A DNA stretch of 64,000 bases from Cydia pomonella (GCF_033807575.1 NC_084710.1:17712357-17776356); one strand, 5' to 3'; counted from the first letter of the stretch, positions 21,721 through 32,627 are shown. Notes: a model not told the origin generated them from the letters alone. Numbers and translations: made by a program.

Positions 21721-21947
21721 ATTAACCATAGCTATACGTAGGGGACGTTCGACTTATTTACATTTTTTTATTATCATAAAAATTGGGAGCGAAAAACAGA
21801 TTTTATAATAAATGTTCAATGCTTCAATTGCTAAAATAATTAAAAATTCTAAATAAAAACGTAGGAGCATAGCTGTGGTTGATATACAACAAATTGTGTC
21901 AAAATATTTATAAAATGCGATTTTGCGCGTGTCCTCCATTTTCGTCT

Positions 21948-22157
21948 TAAGGTGAGGGGGAGGGGGAGGGGGGGACCATGTCGTCTAAGTGAGTGAATAT
22001 ATCGAAAACTGCTTATAGAATACTAGTAATGCTTCTACTACGAATAAAACTGCAAGCTACTAGCCATTTTACTAATATTCTACTTATAAGCAGTTTTCGA
22101 TATATATAAAGGTAGGCACACTTAGACGGCATGGCGCACTTTGCCCCTCTCACCTTA
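21948..22157. mobile_element. Inverted-repeat element
   Basis: AAGGTGAGGGGG with CGTCTAAGTG and ATATATCGAAAACTGCTTATA on the left is mirrored on the right by TATAAGCAGTTTTCGATATAT, CACTTAGACG and CCCCTCTCACCTT. The inner 21-bp arms are exact. The flanks carry TTAA and TTAC, too ambiguous to call a target duplication. Confidence 0.8.
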
Positions 22158-22867
22158 CACATAATCCTTGTATTTTAATCTAAAATACCTACAGCTGCTT
22201 AACACCGATTTAGTAAACAATACGGGCCCACTCGCTTTGAAAGCTATGTTTTACGGCCACTCTAATATTGCGAATTTTTCAGTGGGCACCGTTCATGCGA
22301 GCATCGATGACTGAATTTCTTTATAGACTGTACAAAGCTTATTACCATAACAACTTTATTAAAATCTTAAATACAAAATCCGCAAAATAAGTGTAGTTTA
22401 TCTTAGTCTTCGTCCTGATTTTTATATTTCGTCTAAGCCCGTTGCCTAAGCCAGAATGGCTTAGTTTAAATTTAGAACAGTGTCAGGTTCTTAGCTATAT
22501 CACATTATGCACCTAAAGTGATGAAAGTAAAGGAGATGGATCATAAGACTCGAAGGGATTTCAGTAAATAAACCACAAATATACACACTGTAAAGTCAAA
22601 CGGCTTTTTTCTTCGAACATGGCTGACACTACCATATGTCTGGATAGTTTAAAACTAACTACTGGTATTATAGACCGCGAGCCAGGAACAGGTTTCCATG
22701 ACCAATCGCCTCCCGGGAGATAACTCGTATAGTGGTTAACGGCTATGTATAATGAACCCTCGTGGACGTCAGCTGCCGCCCAGTAGGTGGGTTGAGGAAT
22801 CGCAGGCACCGAAACACGTAAAAAATAATTAGTCATCGCCTCCCGTTAGATTCTTTTTAAGATGATA
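22158..22867. other. Unassigned, with one uncharacterised open frame
   Basis: A 91-codon frame on the minus strand (22561-22836) has unusual but unrecognised content, with no domain, partner or splice context. The local sequence may belong to a dispersed repeat. No function is proposed. Confidence 0.35.
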
Positions 22868-24000
22868 GTTTATTATTATTATTATTTATTTATTTAATAT
22901 TAGCACTAACAGATAAACCTTACATGCTAACACTCAGATTACATTTAGGTGTATTTACTTCTTAACTTATAATAGCAATATACAATACATTTCTTTTTTT
23001 TTTTTTTTTAGGTAGTTTGTTACATATTTAATTTTAACAATTTGAAATATAATTTAGTTTATAAAGGCTTAAAGTATAGGTATGTTTATTTTGTGTTGGA
23101 AGGTAATAGGTAATTATATTAGAAGGTAATAGAACTTTTTGTGACTAGTATCTCCAGGTAATGGCTTGATGCTACCAAAAGTTTTGATTCAGGGGTAAAA
23201 AAAACATCCAGGGAGCTGTCGCTGTTTAGAATATTGTTTATAAGCGTCAGAGCTAGGTGCAGGGGGGAGGAGGAAAGAGCGCGCGTGCGCGCCGGCGGGA
23301 CGGCTAACAGGCCGCGTTGCCTCGCGCGCAACTGCATGCCACTCGTACGCGGGACCCTCAATGGGACTAGGGCAAGTAGTTCCGGATTAATTGTTAGTCC
23401 TCGGATCAGTTTTAAAAAGTATTTTACTAAATACATATGCCTTCGAAACTCGAGGGACGTGTAGTCTACCATTCCGAGGACGAAGAGAGTTGGGTAGAGG
23501 TACGGGTAGCGTCCATACATTTTGTGGTACAAAAAGCGCACAAATGACTTTTGTACTTTTTCCAATTGGAGCGTATATTGGTGTTCATGGGGATTCCAAA
23601 TGGCGGAATTCGTTTCCAACTTGCTGCGCACATATGCATTATATAAGACGCTAATAGCGTGCTGGTTGGTAAACAATTTGGCTTGACGAATGACAAATCC
23701 TAAACACTTTCTAGCTTCATTGCAGAGCTTGGCAATATGTGGGTTAAATGTAAGTCGAGCGTCAAACCATGTGCCAAGGTCTTTTACTTCATTTACATAT
23801 TTCAAAGATTTAGCGTTAAGGGTATGTTTAAGATGTGTGATAGGCTCTCGAGCACGTGTGTACGACATCACTGAGCACTTATCCTCATTGAGGGTGAGAC
23901 TATTCTTTTGGGCCCAGACATGTACAGAGTCGATATCCGATTGAAATTGGATGGAATTGTGAGGGGTATCAATAGGTTTAGATGCTATTGTGAATTTAAA
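22868..24000 (-). mobile_element. 5'-truncated non-LTR retrotransposon (LINE)
   Basis: The coding remnant at 23119-23998 is followed on the minus strand by a 250-bp untranslated region with an A-rich run (plus-strand T-run at about 22987-23004) and an (AAT)n/(AAAT)n tail at 22871-22900. Loss of the 5' part is the usual result of incomplete reverse transcription during insertion. The upstream limit is set where similarity to LINE reverse transcriptases fades, close to an in-frame stop near 24040. Confidence 0.8.
23119..23998 (-). pseudogene. LINE reverse transcriptase, C-terminal fragment
   Basis: About 290 codons are open to a stop at 23119. The order DIDSVHVWAQKNSLTLNEDK, VKDLGTWFDARLTFNPHI, LGFVIR, AYVRSKLETNSAIWNP and a VQKSFVRFLY segment is characteristic of the thumb and post-thumb region of LINE reverse transcriptases of the Jockey/CR1 group. 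The endonuclease, the palm with its catalytic aspartates and the fingers are absent. The remaining frame has no stop codon, which suggests a fairly recent insertion. It cannot act alone. The clade is uncertain and the family assignment is from recognition of motifs only. Confidence 0.82.
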
Positions 24001-24483
24001 AATTATACAGCCGATTGTATCGCAGTGGACAGAACGTCAGCCGAACGTCGCATGAACATGTAAAAAATAACCGCTTTACCTTTTTATGATAGTTATAACA
24101 AAATCATGAAACTTTGCATGTAGCATTCCGTCGGGCCTTTTTAATAAACTAATTACGTATTCCGCATACTTTGCGGACATTTAGTGGTAAGGCGCGTATT
24201 TTTTCGCGCGTATGTACATGTGACCAGCTAACGGTCTTTCCACCGCGATACAACCGGCTGACGGTTTTTTTTTTACTTAAAATAGCATCTAAACTATCAT
24301 CTGACACTAATATCAATCGGAGGACGATGACTGAATTTTTTTTTATCAAATATCAATTACATGTTGATGTAAATGAAATTTAGATCTACTAGATTAGCGG
24401 GTGTTCAAATTACAATGAACTTAGTATGATTGGTGGAAGGTTGTAAAGCTATTTTAGAATGTTAGATACTAACTATGCATCTG
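24001..24483. other. Unassigned spacer
   Basis: A phrase rich in CGCG lies near 24190-24215. Overlapping open frames on both strands at 24149-24383 are not supported by any motif. Confidence 0.4.
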
Positions 24484-24485
24484 TA

Positions 24486-24727
24486 CAGGATGTTTTTTAG
24501 TCACCTGCAATAATTTACGGAATGAATATTTAAGTCATACTGAGCAACTTTTACTATGGGACCAACCCTGAAATCGTGAAAAAAAAATTGGCTGTTTCAT
24601 ACGTTTTGGCTGGTCTGATATTGATAATTTGAATAAGAGAGTCGAAATTTTTGGGGTTGGTGAAAGTGAAAGTTGTCTGTATGACCTATATCCCGTAAAT
24701 TATTGCAGGTGACTAAAAAATATCCTG
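24486..24727. mobile_element. Tc1/mariner-type MITE with TA duplication
   Basis: CAGGATGTTTTTTAGTCACC continuing into TGCAATAATTTACGG on the left is mirrored on the right with one or two mismatches over 35 bp. TA lies on both sides (24484-24485, 24728-24729). A half copy is at 12609-12665, and the relative at 36191-36449 shares the interior phrase GACCAANNCTGAAATC. Confidence 0.9.
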
Positions 24728-24996
24728 TATAAGTTAATGAAAATGATAAGAAGTGTACTCTCTCCAAACTTTATATTCAACCGGCCCACTCAGGCCGACC
24801 ATTCGACAGGCGGCATCAATCCGTTGTCCGAATGCCTCTATTTATCTCGCAGATTGGAAACGATTTAGATTATTTTTCCACCTGCGAGATCCATATTTAT
24901 AAAACAGATGTGGTTACCGAAGACTATGTTTTTACATTGATTGAAACTCACAATTTTTACACATTGACATGTATATACCGTTTTTTTTAAACTCCG

Positions 24997-25273
24997 TTAC
25001 GGCCCGATTCGAAGAATGAGATACAATAACGATAAGTTCTGGTATAGATAAGTTCTCACTTAGACATCGTTTGTATGTCGTATAATTGACAGAAGCAGCT
25101 CGATTCGGGCAACCAATGTTACTTTGACATTAGAAATATCGTAGATAGATCTTATTGGGACTCAGCGGAATCGAAGTCAAGGTCAATTTTGACATGTCGT
25201 TTAATTATCGATCTTTTAAAGATCTTTGCGAGATCTTAAACGTGTCTTAATCATTCTTCGAATCTGGCCGTAA
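24997..25273. mobile_element. Inverted-repeat MITE
   Basis: TTACGGCCCGATTCGAAGAA at the left is mirrored by TTCTTCGAATCTGGCCGTAA at the right, giving a 27-bp terminal repeat with about two mismatches. The interior is non-coding. The flanks are palindromic (GTTA and TAAG), so the length of any target duplication cannot be decided. Confidence 0.82.
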
Positions 25274-25404
25274 GTATAGCTAAAATTAAGCTACTATCTC
25301 AGACACTGGTATTACAATGAAATCCGTTTTCAGGTATTCAATTTTTTTATCTGATATGGCCCCTACGAATTTGCTCCTACAGTTACCTTAGGGCCTGTTT
25401 TCAT

Positions 25405-25525
25405 AAATTAAAAATCATTTATTTTCAGGCAACAAAGGCCCAGAGATACATACATTACAGACGAACATACATACAATAAATATAATCTCAAAGATTAAAA
25501 ATAATTTTGGCGACACTACAGTCCT
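25405..25525 (-). repeat. LINE 3' end fragment
   Basis: TTTATTTTCAGGCAACAAAG followed by GCCCAGAGATACATACATTA resembles the sequence at 41298-41445 (CAGGCAACAAGGCCCATATT). Both are common lepidopteran LINE 3' ends read on the minus strand. Confidence 0.5.
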
Positions 25526-25551
25526 TTGATGCGTGTTCTACCTGTTCTGTA

Positions 25552-25735
25552 CCCCTAGTGTAAATTTATTCGATAGCGAAATGTGACGTACGCGTTTGCG
25601 TTAAGTCTTATTTTGTTGGGATTTTGAGTTTCCAAAACGTCCCGCTTGGCGCGCTGTTTCTAAATCCCATACAAAATGAGACTTAACGCAAACGCGTTCG
25701 TCACGTTTCGCTATCCAATAAATTTACACTAGGGG
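25552..25735. mobile_element. Palindromic MITE (copy 1)
   Basis: CCCCTAGTGTAAATTTATT and its inverted copy form the ends, and the arms continue with GACGTACGCGTTTGCGTTAA and ATTTTGTTGGGATTT. The same 184-185-bp element recurs at 32441-32625. Left flank TA, right flank TT, so the duplication is no longer exact here. Confidence 0.9.
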
Positions 25736-25917
25736 TTTTAGTGTAGGCTTATACATATGTTCGAGTATATGTATGCGTAGGATGGCTTAGGTCGAGACTT
25801 ATGACGTTTATAAAGACACTCCCTCACTTTGTTCTGTTCAAGGCGGTGCAAATGTAGCTTAGACGCACTCTAATAGCACTGCAAAGTCGGAAACTTAACT
25901 ATTTGATATCTCTGCCC

Positions 25918-26017
25918 ACGTGGCCAACATGCCAATGCAAACGAAATGCAACTGTCACTGTCGCACTAAGATGACTTCGCTACGCTACGGAGCGTTAACG
26001 ATTGGCATGTTGGCTAC
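25918..26017. repeat. Short inverted repeat
   Basis: CGTGGCCAACATGCCAAT is mirrored by ATTGGCATGTTGGCTACG at 100 bp spacing. It may be a small foldback element. A 115-codon open frame across it and the following repeat is not supported by any domain. Confidence 0.5.
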
Positions 26018-26094
26018 GCGGACTGTACAGATGTTATGGTCGTACCTACTTGTCTACATGCATTGTGAGAATGATTCTTTTAATCGCGCGGTGT

Positions 26095-26821
26095 TAAGTG
26101 GAAAGGGGACGGCCACTTCTCGATACAAACGTAGTCCCCATTTTCCTCTCTGTATATTGACATTATGGGAAATGTTTTTACATAATTTGATGTACATTAA
26201 CTATCCCTATGCCCATACGTTTGACTTTTTTCGATTTTGTTATTATAGTAAAAATTGGGAGCGGTAAACAAATGTCATACAAATTGTGTATTTGTCCTTT
26301 CTTGGGCCTCAAGCTATTCTCATGCTATATTTTATCTAAATTGGTTTAGCGACTTAAGCGTGAAGAGGTAACAGACAAACAGACAGATAGACATAATTAC
26401 TTTCGCATTTATGTAGTAGGGATTGTTTAGTAGGGAAAATTATAAGCTACATATCTGCGGGTAAATAGTATATCATTGACATTTTCCTCTCTGTATATTG
26501 ACATTATGGGAAATGTTTTTACATAATTTGATGTACATTAACTATCCCTATGCCCATACGTTTGACTTTTTTCGATTTTGTTATTATAGTAAAAATTGGG
26601 AGCGGTAAACAAATGTCATACAAATTGTGTATTTGTCCTTTCTTGGGCCTCAAGCTATTCTCATGCTATATTTTATCTAAATTGGTTTAGCGGCTTAAGC
26701 GTGAAGAGGTAACAGACAAACAGACAGATAGACATAATTACTTTCGCATTTATGTAGTAGGGATTGTTTAGTAGGGAAAATTATTAGCTACATATCTGCG
26801 GGTAACTAGTATATCATTGAT
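26095..26821 (+). repeat. Dispersed repeat with a 341-bp tandem duplication
   Basis: 26140-26480 and 26481-26821 are direct adjacent copies that differ at only three or four positions (for example GCGACTTAAG against GCGGCTTAAG). The duplicated segment runs from ATTTTCCTCTCTGTATATTG to a CTTTCGCATTTATGTAGTAG phrase common at transposon ends. Upstream, 26095-26139 is the GTCCCCATTTTCC repeat start. The near identity shows the duplication is recent or has been homogenised. Confidence 0.95.
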
Positions 26822-26879
26822 ATTTGTAATGGACTTATAAAATAGAAACTTCTTTATATTTTAGTTTTACTATTACTGG

Positions 26880-27108
26880 GGACGACTGGGGAAGTACCTC
26901 CACCTTACAGAAAACCGCAGCCAAATAACACTAGACCCTACTCATAGTGTTGTGTTCCTGCCGGTGAGTAAGGCTGCCAGAGCTCAACGGGGGGGATTAG
27001 GGTCGGCAACGCGCATGTAACTCCTCTGGAGTTGCATGCGCATAGGCTACGGCGACTGCTTACCAGCAGGCGGGCCGTATGCTTGTTTGCCACCGACGTA
27101 GTATTAAA
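26880..27108 (+). repeat. Poly(A)-ended retro-repeat copy
   Basis: It extends from GGGGAAGTACCTCCACCTTA through TGTTCCTGCCGGTGAGTAAG and GGCAACGCGCATGTAACTCC to GACGTAGTATTAAAAAAAAT. This is one of the longer copies in the window, oriented with its A-rich end to the right. Confidence 0.8.
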
Positions 27109-27282
27109 AAAAATTAAATTAATCTTTTTCTCAACAGTTGTAATTAAACAAGCACCGAACAAACTTAGTTTTCTAATTACCTACTATTACAAAAAATAAT
27201 CAAAAAAATCTGATAAGCATTTTAGTGAAGTGGTATTGGACTACCAGCGGTTGCGTGGTGATTTACTAGTAGAAGGTAAGAG

Positions 27283-27392
27283 AGGAACTCCCGCGAACCA
27301 CGTTCGACGTGTTGCCACCCTGTCACACTTACGTACGAATTTACAAATGCAACAGAGAGGCAACACGTCGAATGTGGTTCGCGGTACGCCCT
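27283..27392. mobile_element. Foldback MITE (copy 4)
   Basis: 110 bp, arms as in the other copies, with the left end altered to AGGAACTCCCGCGAACC. GAG precedes and CAG follows. Confidence 0.8.
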
Positions 27393-27554
27393 CAGAGTAT
27401 TGGAACTTTAGTCTCAGACTAATTTGCTCTTGGTAAATATTTCTGGAAAGGGAAACTAAAATAGGTACAACACTTTAAGTGTAACTGATAAAGCAAATAT
27501 ATATGGACTCTAAAACTTTTGTTAACTGTTAGTTTCGACTTTTCAACAACTCAT

Positions 27555-27712
27555 TATAGTATTTTATGCAACAGTTGTATAAGAAGGGTCAAAAAAGGAG
27601 AGTGGCGTGAGTTACAATGTGAGCCGGAGCCGAAGGCGTAGGCGAACATTGTAAAGGAATACGCCACGAGAATTTTTTGACCTACTTATACAACGTTGCA
27701 TACAATATTTTT
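27555..27712. mobile_element. Inverted-repeat element (GTTGTATAAG family)
   Basis: TATAGTATTTTATGCAACAG, GTTGTATAAGAAGGGTC and GTGGCGTGAGTTACAATG at the left are mirrored at the right by CATTGTAAAGGAATACGCCA, GACCTACTTATACAACG and TTGCATACAATATTT. A one-sided fragment of the same family is at 49912-49985. Confidence 0.75.
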
Positions 27713-27741
27713 CCTACGAGTCAACAAAAATAAATCTTAAT

Positions 27742-28075
27742 TTAGGTAAACAAATTACAGCAAAAGTATATAGCCAAGACGCGCGAGCATACCTTGTTAC
27801 GCGCCCGGCCCGCCCCGGGCCGCGGCCGGCCGGTCGGCGACACTTCCTCGTAACTCATGAGGCCCTGGTACTTGCTACTCCACCCGCAGTCTTCTGAATG
27901 TCGTCCACCCAACGAGCCAACGGACGCCAGGCACTCCTTTCGTCTGAAAGCGGCCACCATTCCGTTAGCATTTTGGCCCACCTGCCATCACTCTGCCTGG
28001 CAACATGTCCCGCCCAGCTCCATTTTAATTTGATAATGACGTGTCCGACGTCTTGCACCTTGGTGCGACGTTATA
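27742..28075 (-). pseudogene. RTE-type LINE open reading frame, C-terminal fragment
   Basis: On the minus strand LKWSWAGHVARQSDGRWAK followed by WVDDIQKTAGG matches the C-terminal segment found downstream of the reverse transcriptase in RTE-like and related insect LINEs (consensus of the type KWQWAGHIARR...RWTDDI). The frame shifts after that point, and the rest, including a GGCCGGCCGG-rich piece at 27800-27840, is not clearly coding. Reverse transcriptase and endonuclease are absent, so this is a dead fragment. Confidence 0.72.
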
Positions 28076-28801
28076 TCAAAAGTACACGAAGTATAACTGT
28101 TTCTAGTATTAAAAAGCTCAAAGGAATCCAACTAATTTTTCTCGGAATACCGGGGAAAATAAAAAAGGCAAGTAGAAGAACAAAATCATCTGCAGCCAAA
28201 GTTATTCAAATAATTTAAAACTACAGAAGAGTTGAGTATTTTAATATGAACTTGGAGTTTCAAGAGTTATTGCACTTGTTACTTGCATTCCTTTTTTAAG
28301 TATTCAGGGCTCGTTTTACTGTTTGGCAAGCGCAAAATTAATCTCGTTATGAATAATTAGTTTTTCTGTCATTCAACTGGAGACGGTATTGTTTTATTCA
28401 TACAGGGTGATTTTGTTGTCTGGCGTTACTCTGAGATGTTAATATTTAGGTAATATTTAACAACTTTATTATATAACAAATCAAAACATGGAAAAAGAAT
28501 CAACTGTTACGTAGAATAAAATAATGTACATAGAAAATTTTTTGTCTATTAAAACCGGTAAGCTCACGAATTAACGAACGTTGTTCATCGTATGTCATCT
28601 AATGTAGGTCACGCTCCAAATGACGAAATAAAACTCACAGTTTAAAATTGTTACAAATGGAACCCAGAAAAAGTCCATATACTAAATAATATATCTAAGT
28701 CTATATATGCTTCCGTGCCGCTTGTTTATTTAATTTATTTATTTTTATTAAATATGATACTTATTTGAAACAAAAATATATTTAAAAAATTAACAACAAC
28801 A
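28076..28801. other. Unassigned spacer
   Basis: ATACAGGGTGATTTTGTTG near 28402 resembles one end of a TA-flanked MITE, but no matching end was found. Otherwise nothing is supported. Confidence 0.4.
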
Positions 28802-28850
28802 TGGCGATCGTGACAGAACTCGAACCTGCAATGCTCGGATCCGAAGTCCA
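28802..28850 (-). pseudogene. 3' half of a tRNA-Arg (UCG-like) with encoded CCA
   Basis: On the minus strand the anticodon stem and loop TTGGA-CTTCGGA-TCCGA contain U33 and a TCG anticodon. A T-arm GCAGGTTCGAGTTCTGT follows, then the acceptor 3' strand CACGATC, discriminator G and CCA. The 5' half (acceptor 5' strand and D-arm) is absent. Genomic eukaryotic tRNA genes do not encode CCA, so this points to reverse transcription of a mature or cleaved tRNA. The alternative is an unusually long primer-binding-site match of a lost LTR element read on the plus strand. Confidence 0.65.
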
Positions 28851-29585
28851 AAGTATATATTCCTTATGTACACGTACTTCAGTAACTTTACAAATGATCC
28901 CATCCATGATCCAACAACTGAGCGCAAAGTATGTTCGCAAAAATAACAACACACGTCATTATAACAACTCTTAAAGAACTTATGTTTCAATAATTCCCGA
29001 ACATTCTCTTTCTAACTCTCAAATTGTTGCAAACTTTTGAACGTGCGGGATTCCAGTCCGAAAACGGCAATTTACTGATGAATATACAGGATGGTTGGCA
29101 AGCACCGGTTATCTATGATGCATTTCATTGACAAATAAGTGTTTGCAAACGTGTATATCGTAGAGAACCCTAATTTCACCGTTGGTGCCCAACTTCGCCC
29201 AAATAATAAAATAATAATTTTGTATTTAATATTGAATTCACAAAAAAAGAGCTGCGACCGAAAAATAAGGATTTAAAAAAAATTTACAAATCCTAAAATA
29301 ACCTAACTTCGCTACCCGTCCCCAATTTTTCCTTGTAATTTTTTATCATGAAAATTATACTAAAACTTATTCGTAAATGTTGAGTTGCTAAACGCATATG
29401 ATACAAGTTCTAGTGAAATTATGATTTAATGCTAGTTAAGACGAATCACGAAGTTATGAGCTAAAGGCGAATTTAGGGGTTCGTCTATTTGACAACCCTT
29501 TTTTTCAATGAACTGCAACATTAATAAAATAGGTTATCTAGAAGAGGTCGCTTTTTAACGATAAGACAGCATGATGCTTACCTCT
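28851..29585. other. Unassigned spacer
   Basis: AT-rich, with no recognised element. ATATACAGGATGGTTGGC near 29083 again resembles a single MITE end. Confidence 0.4.
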
Positions 29586-29745
29586 TCTTAATGTGCTGTA
29601 TTTTTGTATTGTTTCTGTATTGAGGTGTGCAATTTCGACTTCACATCTCTGTTTCTACTGTTTTGTTTATCGTTGCCCTGTATTTGCTATATGTGTTATT
29701 TGTATTCATATGTGTTGTCTGAATAAATTATTTCTATTCTATTTA
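29586..29745 (+). repeat. Possible LINE 3' tail
   Basis: TTGTATTGTTTCTGTATTGA with GGTGTGCAATTTC and a downstream GAATAAATTATTTCTATTC looks like a LINE 3' UTR. A 64-codon open frame here is hydrophobic and thymine-driven and is not taken as a gene. Confidence 0.3.
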
Positions 29746-30245
29746 ATCAAGAATATTTGTATTGTTTTGTATTTTAATTTTAGCTAGGATATTTTGGTAA
29801 TAAATGAGTTATTTAATACGGTTACTCAATTCTGCCTCACTTACCTACTCGTACTTATACAATTCGCAAATAATTTAACTTTACGTGTCACGTCTACTGA
29901 CCATGAAATATAAAATACGGTACAAGAAGTTGATCTATGATCCCGCCTCCTAAATCCCTCTGTATACGAACTTGGATATTGTCATTAGAGGGGCTTTAGG
30001 AAGTAAAATGGGATTAAACTGAAATTGCCAACTGCGAGGATTTTGGGGACTTTTCCCGGGATAATCTCCGTATGATTACAGCTATAATGACACGATGCAT
30101 TCCACAGTTATTTTATATAAATGAAATCCTCTTGATTCGTTCATATTTTGTTTTATTTTTATTTTATTTACTAGGAAAACAAAGTAAAATGTTCATAATG
30201 TTTTATTAAATTATTAATTAAATAATATATTAGAAACTTACAAGG
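29746..30245. other. Unassigned spacer
   Basis: No coding or repeat signal recognised. Confidence 0.4.
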
Positions 30246-30538
30246 GGGGCATTTCTATTTAAAGTTGTACCCCCAACTTGCATTTTAGATTTTGAAAATT
30301 TTATATTACTCGTATTCCCACACAAAATCACGAGCTCTTTCGATCCTTTCGAAAAAAAGTGTCCCGAAAATTTAATGCATTTTTTTTGTATTGAAAACAT
30401 AATCAAATGGACCAACAATTTTAGAGACAGTTTTTTTCTGTGTAAAAATGGAAAAACTCAGGATTTTGAGTAGAAATAATATAAAATATTCAAATTTTAA
30501 CACAAAAAAAATTGTTACCACTTCAAATAGAAATGCCC
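30246..30538. mobile_element. Inverted-repeat element
   Basis: GGGCATTTCTATTTAAAGT at the left is mirrored by ACTTCAAATAGAAATGCCC at the right (18 of 19). The AT-rich interior of about 255 bp is non-coding. No target duplication is clear. Confidence 0.65.
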
Positions 30539-30764
30539 GGCTATGCAACAAGAGGTCCTCCTGATATAAATAGGTTATATATTTACTTAAAAAAAAGACC
30601 TAAGACCAAATGCTCTCAAATTGTATTATGTTTAACCAAATACAACACAACACACATAATGCAAATTTAATTATTTTGTGGTAACTGTTCCAACTGAACG
30701 TTTAGCGACCTTCACCACGGAGGAGATTTGGCTAAAGGGTATCAAGTTATAGCGATTTTTTTAT

Positions 30765-31015
30765 ACTACATCGGTGGCGAACAAGCACATGCCCGCCTGA
30801 TGGTAAGCTATCTCCGTAGCCTATGGACGCCTGCAACTTCAGAGGTGCTACATGCTCGTTGCCGACCCTAACACTCCGCACCCTCGTTCTAGCAAGCCTT
30901 TTCTTCTTGGGTTCTGCTCTAGATCTGGAATGACATCCGCTCTGCTGTGCCCTACCACCCAAAAAGAGATGACATTCATAGTGCCCAGGATACCTCTCTT
31001 GGCCGGTTTCATGGC
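30765..31015 (-). repeat. Poly(A)-ended retro-repeat, site lacking the foldback insertion
   Basis: TACTACATCGGTGGCGAACA, GCCTGATGGTAAGC and TCTAGATCTGGAATGACATC align in order with 3325-3820, without the 110-bp insertion found there. Some internal sequence near 30885-30905 is lost relative to the other copy. Confidence 0.8.
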
Positions 31016-32115
31016 TGGCTTCCTGTAGACTTAGCAAAGGAGCGCCGCGACAGTATCTTGCTCTTCTTTATACCGAAAACAAGTAAAAGGGTAATTAAAC
31101 CTAATCAACACATCGCATCACGCCATTGCATAGAATCAAAGACATTCGTTATACATAAATGAACATCTAGAGCCAAACAAAAAGTAAAAAATATGGCAGG
31201 AAAATACATTATACAATATTTCTGTTGATGCTAATAACGCTCATTAATAATGTTCTTCAAAGAAAAACATTTATATCATAAACAACATACTGTTTTAAAC
31301 ACTACAATCGTAGAGAAATTCCTCCTTTATAATGTTCTGTGAAGTGTCCGTGAATTTGTAATAACTCGGGACTTTCATTTCATGTTTGGAATCTAACAAT
31401 GTACCACCCATGTTTACCCAGCGTTGGGCCAAACTTGTATGGGAGCGGAACATCATGCTTTGATTTTATAAGGATTTGCTATACAATTTACATTCTGCTA
31501 TTTAACTAACCATTTCATAAACAATGACACTTTTACCTAAATTGTTAATTAAAAGATCCCTCAAGAAATACTATAAAAAAAGTATGTACTTAGTTTTCGT
31601 TAAATGCACATGTATTTTACTTTCCTCGAATTCGAAATGAAAAGAAGAATTTTAACTCTGGCCAAAAAGACCATTTCACTCTCGGACCTTCCTCGACAGA
31701 AATGAGTACCCTCCCATAATCCCTTGGTTAACAATCTACTATTTAAGCTTACTTTCGAAAGGGGACTGCAACAGAGTGTTGCAGCGATAGGTACTGATGC
31801 TACGTTGACGTGAAAAATGTCACGTTCAAAATCCTACCCAATTGCTGCCGCGTTTAGAACGGTCAATCCGTCACTCATTTTATCAGGGAGCTTGACAGTG
31901 ACTTGGCTGAACTAGTATTGGTTAAAACTCAAGTCCTTTGGGACCTCTGTTTTAAGACTCGACTCAGTATTTCAGACTCTAGACATTAAGTCAAAACACA
32001 AGTTTCTTGAAAAGTATGTACAAAAGTTTTCTAAAGGACATTGTCTCCATGTTCAATTCATGAGTTATGCACAAATAAAGAGAAAAAAAATCATTAAAAA
32101 AATACACCTTCCCTT
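31016..32115. other. Unassigned, with traces of old repeats
   Basis: 31685-31760 (TCCCTTGGTTAACAATCTAC) resembles 51780-51810. 31850-31907 (GTCAATCCGTCACTCATTTT) resembles 55038-55070 in the left arm of the large hAT element. These are decayed shared repeats. No gene is seen. Confidence 0.4.
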
Positions 32116-32117
32116 TG

Positions 32118-32205
32118 TTTGTTTAAACTTTATTGCACAAATTTACAAGAAGAGTACTTAACGCCTTGAGGCTTAACGTTTTGTGTTAGTCGTAGACCTA
32201 TTTTT
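32118..32205 (-). repeat. LINE 3' tail
   Basis: On the minus strand TTGTGCAATAAAGTTTAAAC followed by AAACAAA, preceded by a GCCTCAAGGCGTTAAGTAC hairpin-like phrase, is typical of lepidopteran RTE-type 3' ends. Confidence 0.5.
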
Positions 32206-32440
32206 TTGTAGGTCTTTATCCGTAGACTCGATTCCTTTTAAGTTGCACTTAAAGAACTTAATAAAATGACTCAGACTTAAAAGACCCGAGTTCTTACCAA
32301 CTCTAGTAATGACATGGCAACAGCAACGCAGCTGTAGTCGCTATTCAAAGGCACCTACTCTTTAGTCGCCGAGTTAAACCATCATGATACAAACAAAACT
32401 TAAATATGTGTAATTGTAAAACCTAATTAACACGCAAGTA

Positions 32441-32625
32441 CCCCTAGTGTAACTTTGATCGACATCATAACGTGACGAACGCGTTTGCGTTAAGTCTCAT
32501 TTTGTATAGGATTTTGAGTTTCCAAAACGTCCCGCTTGGCGCGCTCTTTCGAAATCCAATACAAAATGAGACTAAACGCAAACGCGTACGTCACGTTTGG
32601 AAATCTAATTTATTTACACTAGGGG
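32441..32625. mobile_element. Palindromic MITE (copy 2) with TA duplication
   Basis: 185 bp with ends CCCCTAGTGTAA and TTACACTAGGGG. The arms contain GAACGCGTTTGCGTTAAGTC and the inverted copy around a shared centre CCAAAACGTCCCGCTTGGCG. TA at 32439-32440 and 32626-32627 is the expected Tc1/mariner-type duplication. Confidence 0.92.
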
Positions 32626-32627
32626 TA

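Noticed and set aside
22561..22836. 91-codon minus-strand frame
   Set aside because: No known domain, no start or splice context and no support beyond length. It is kept only as a note in the gap entry.
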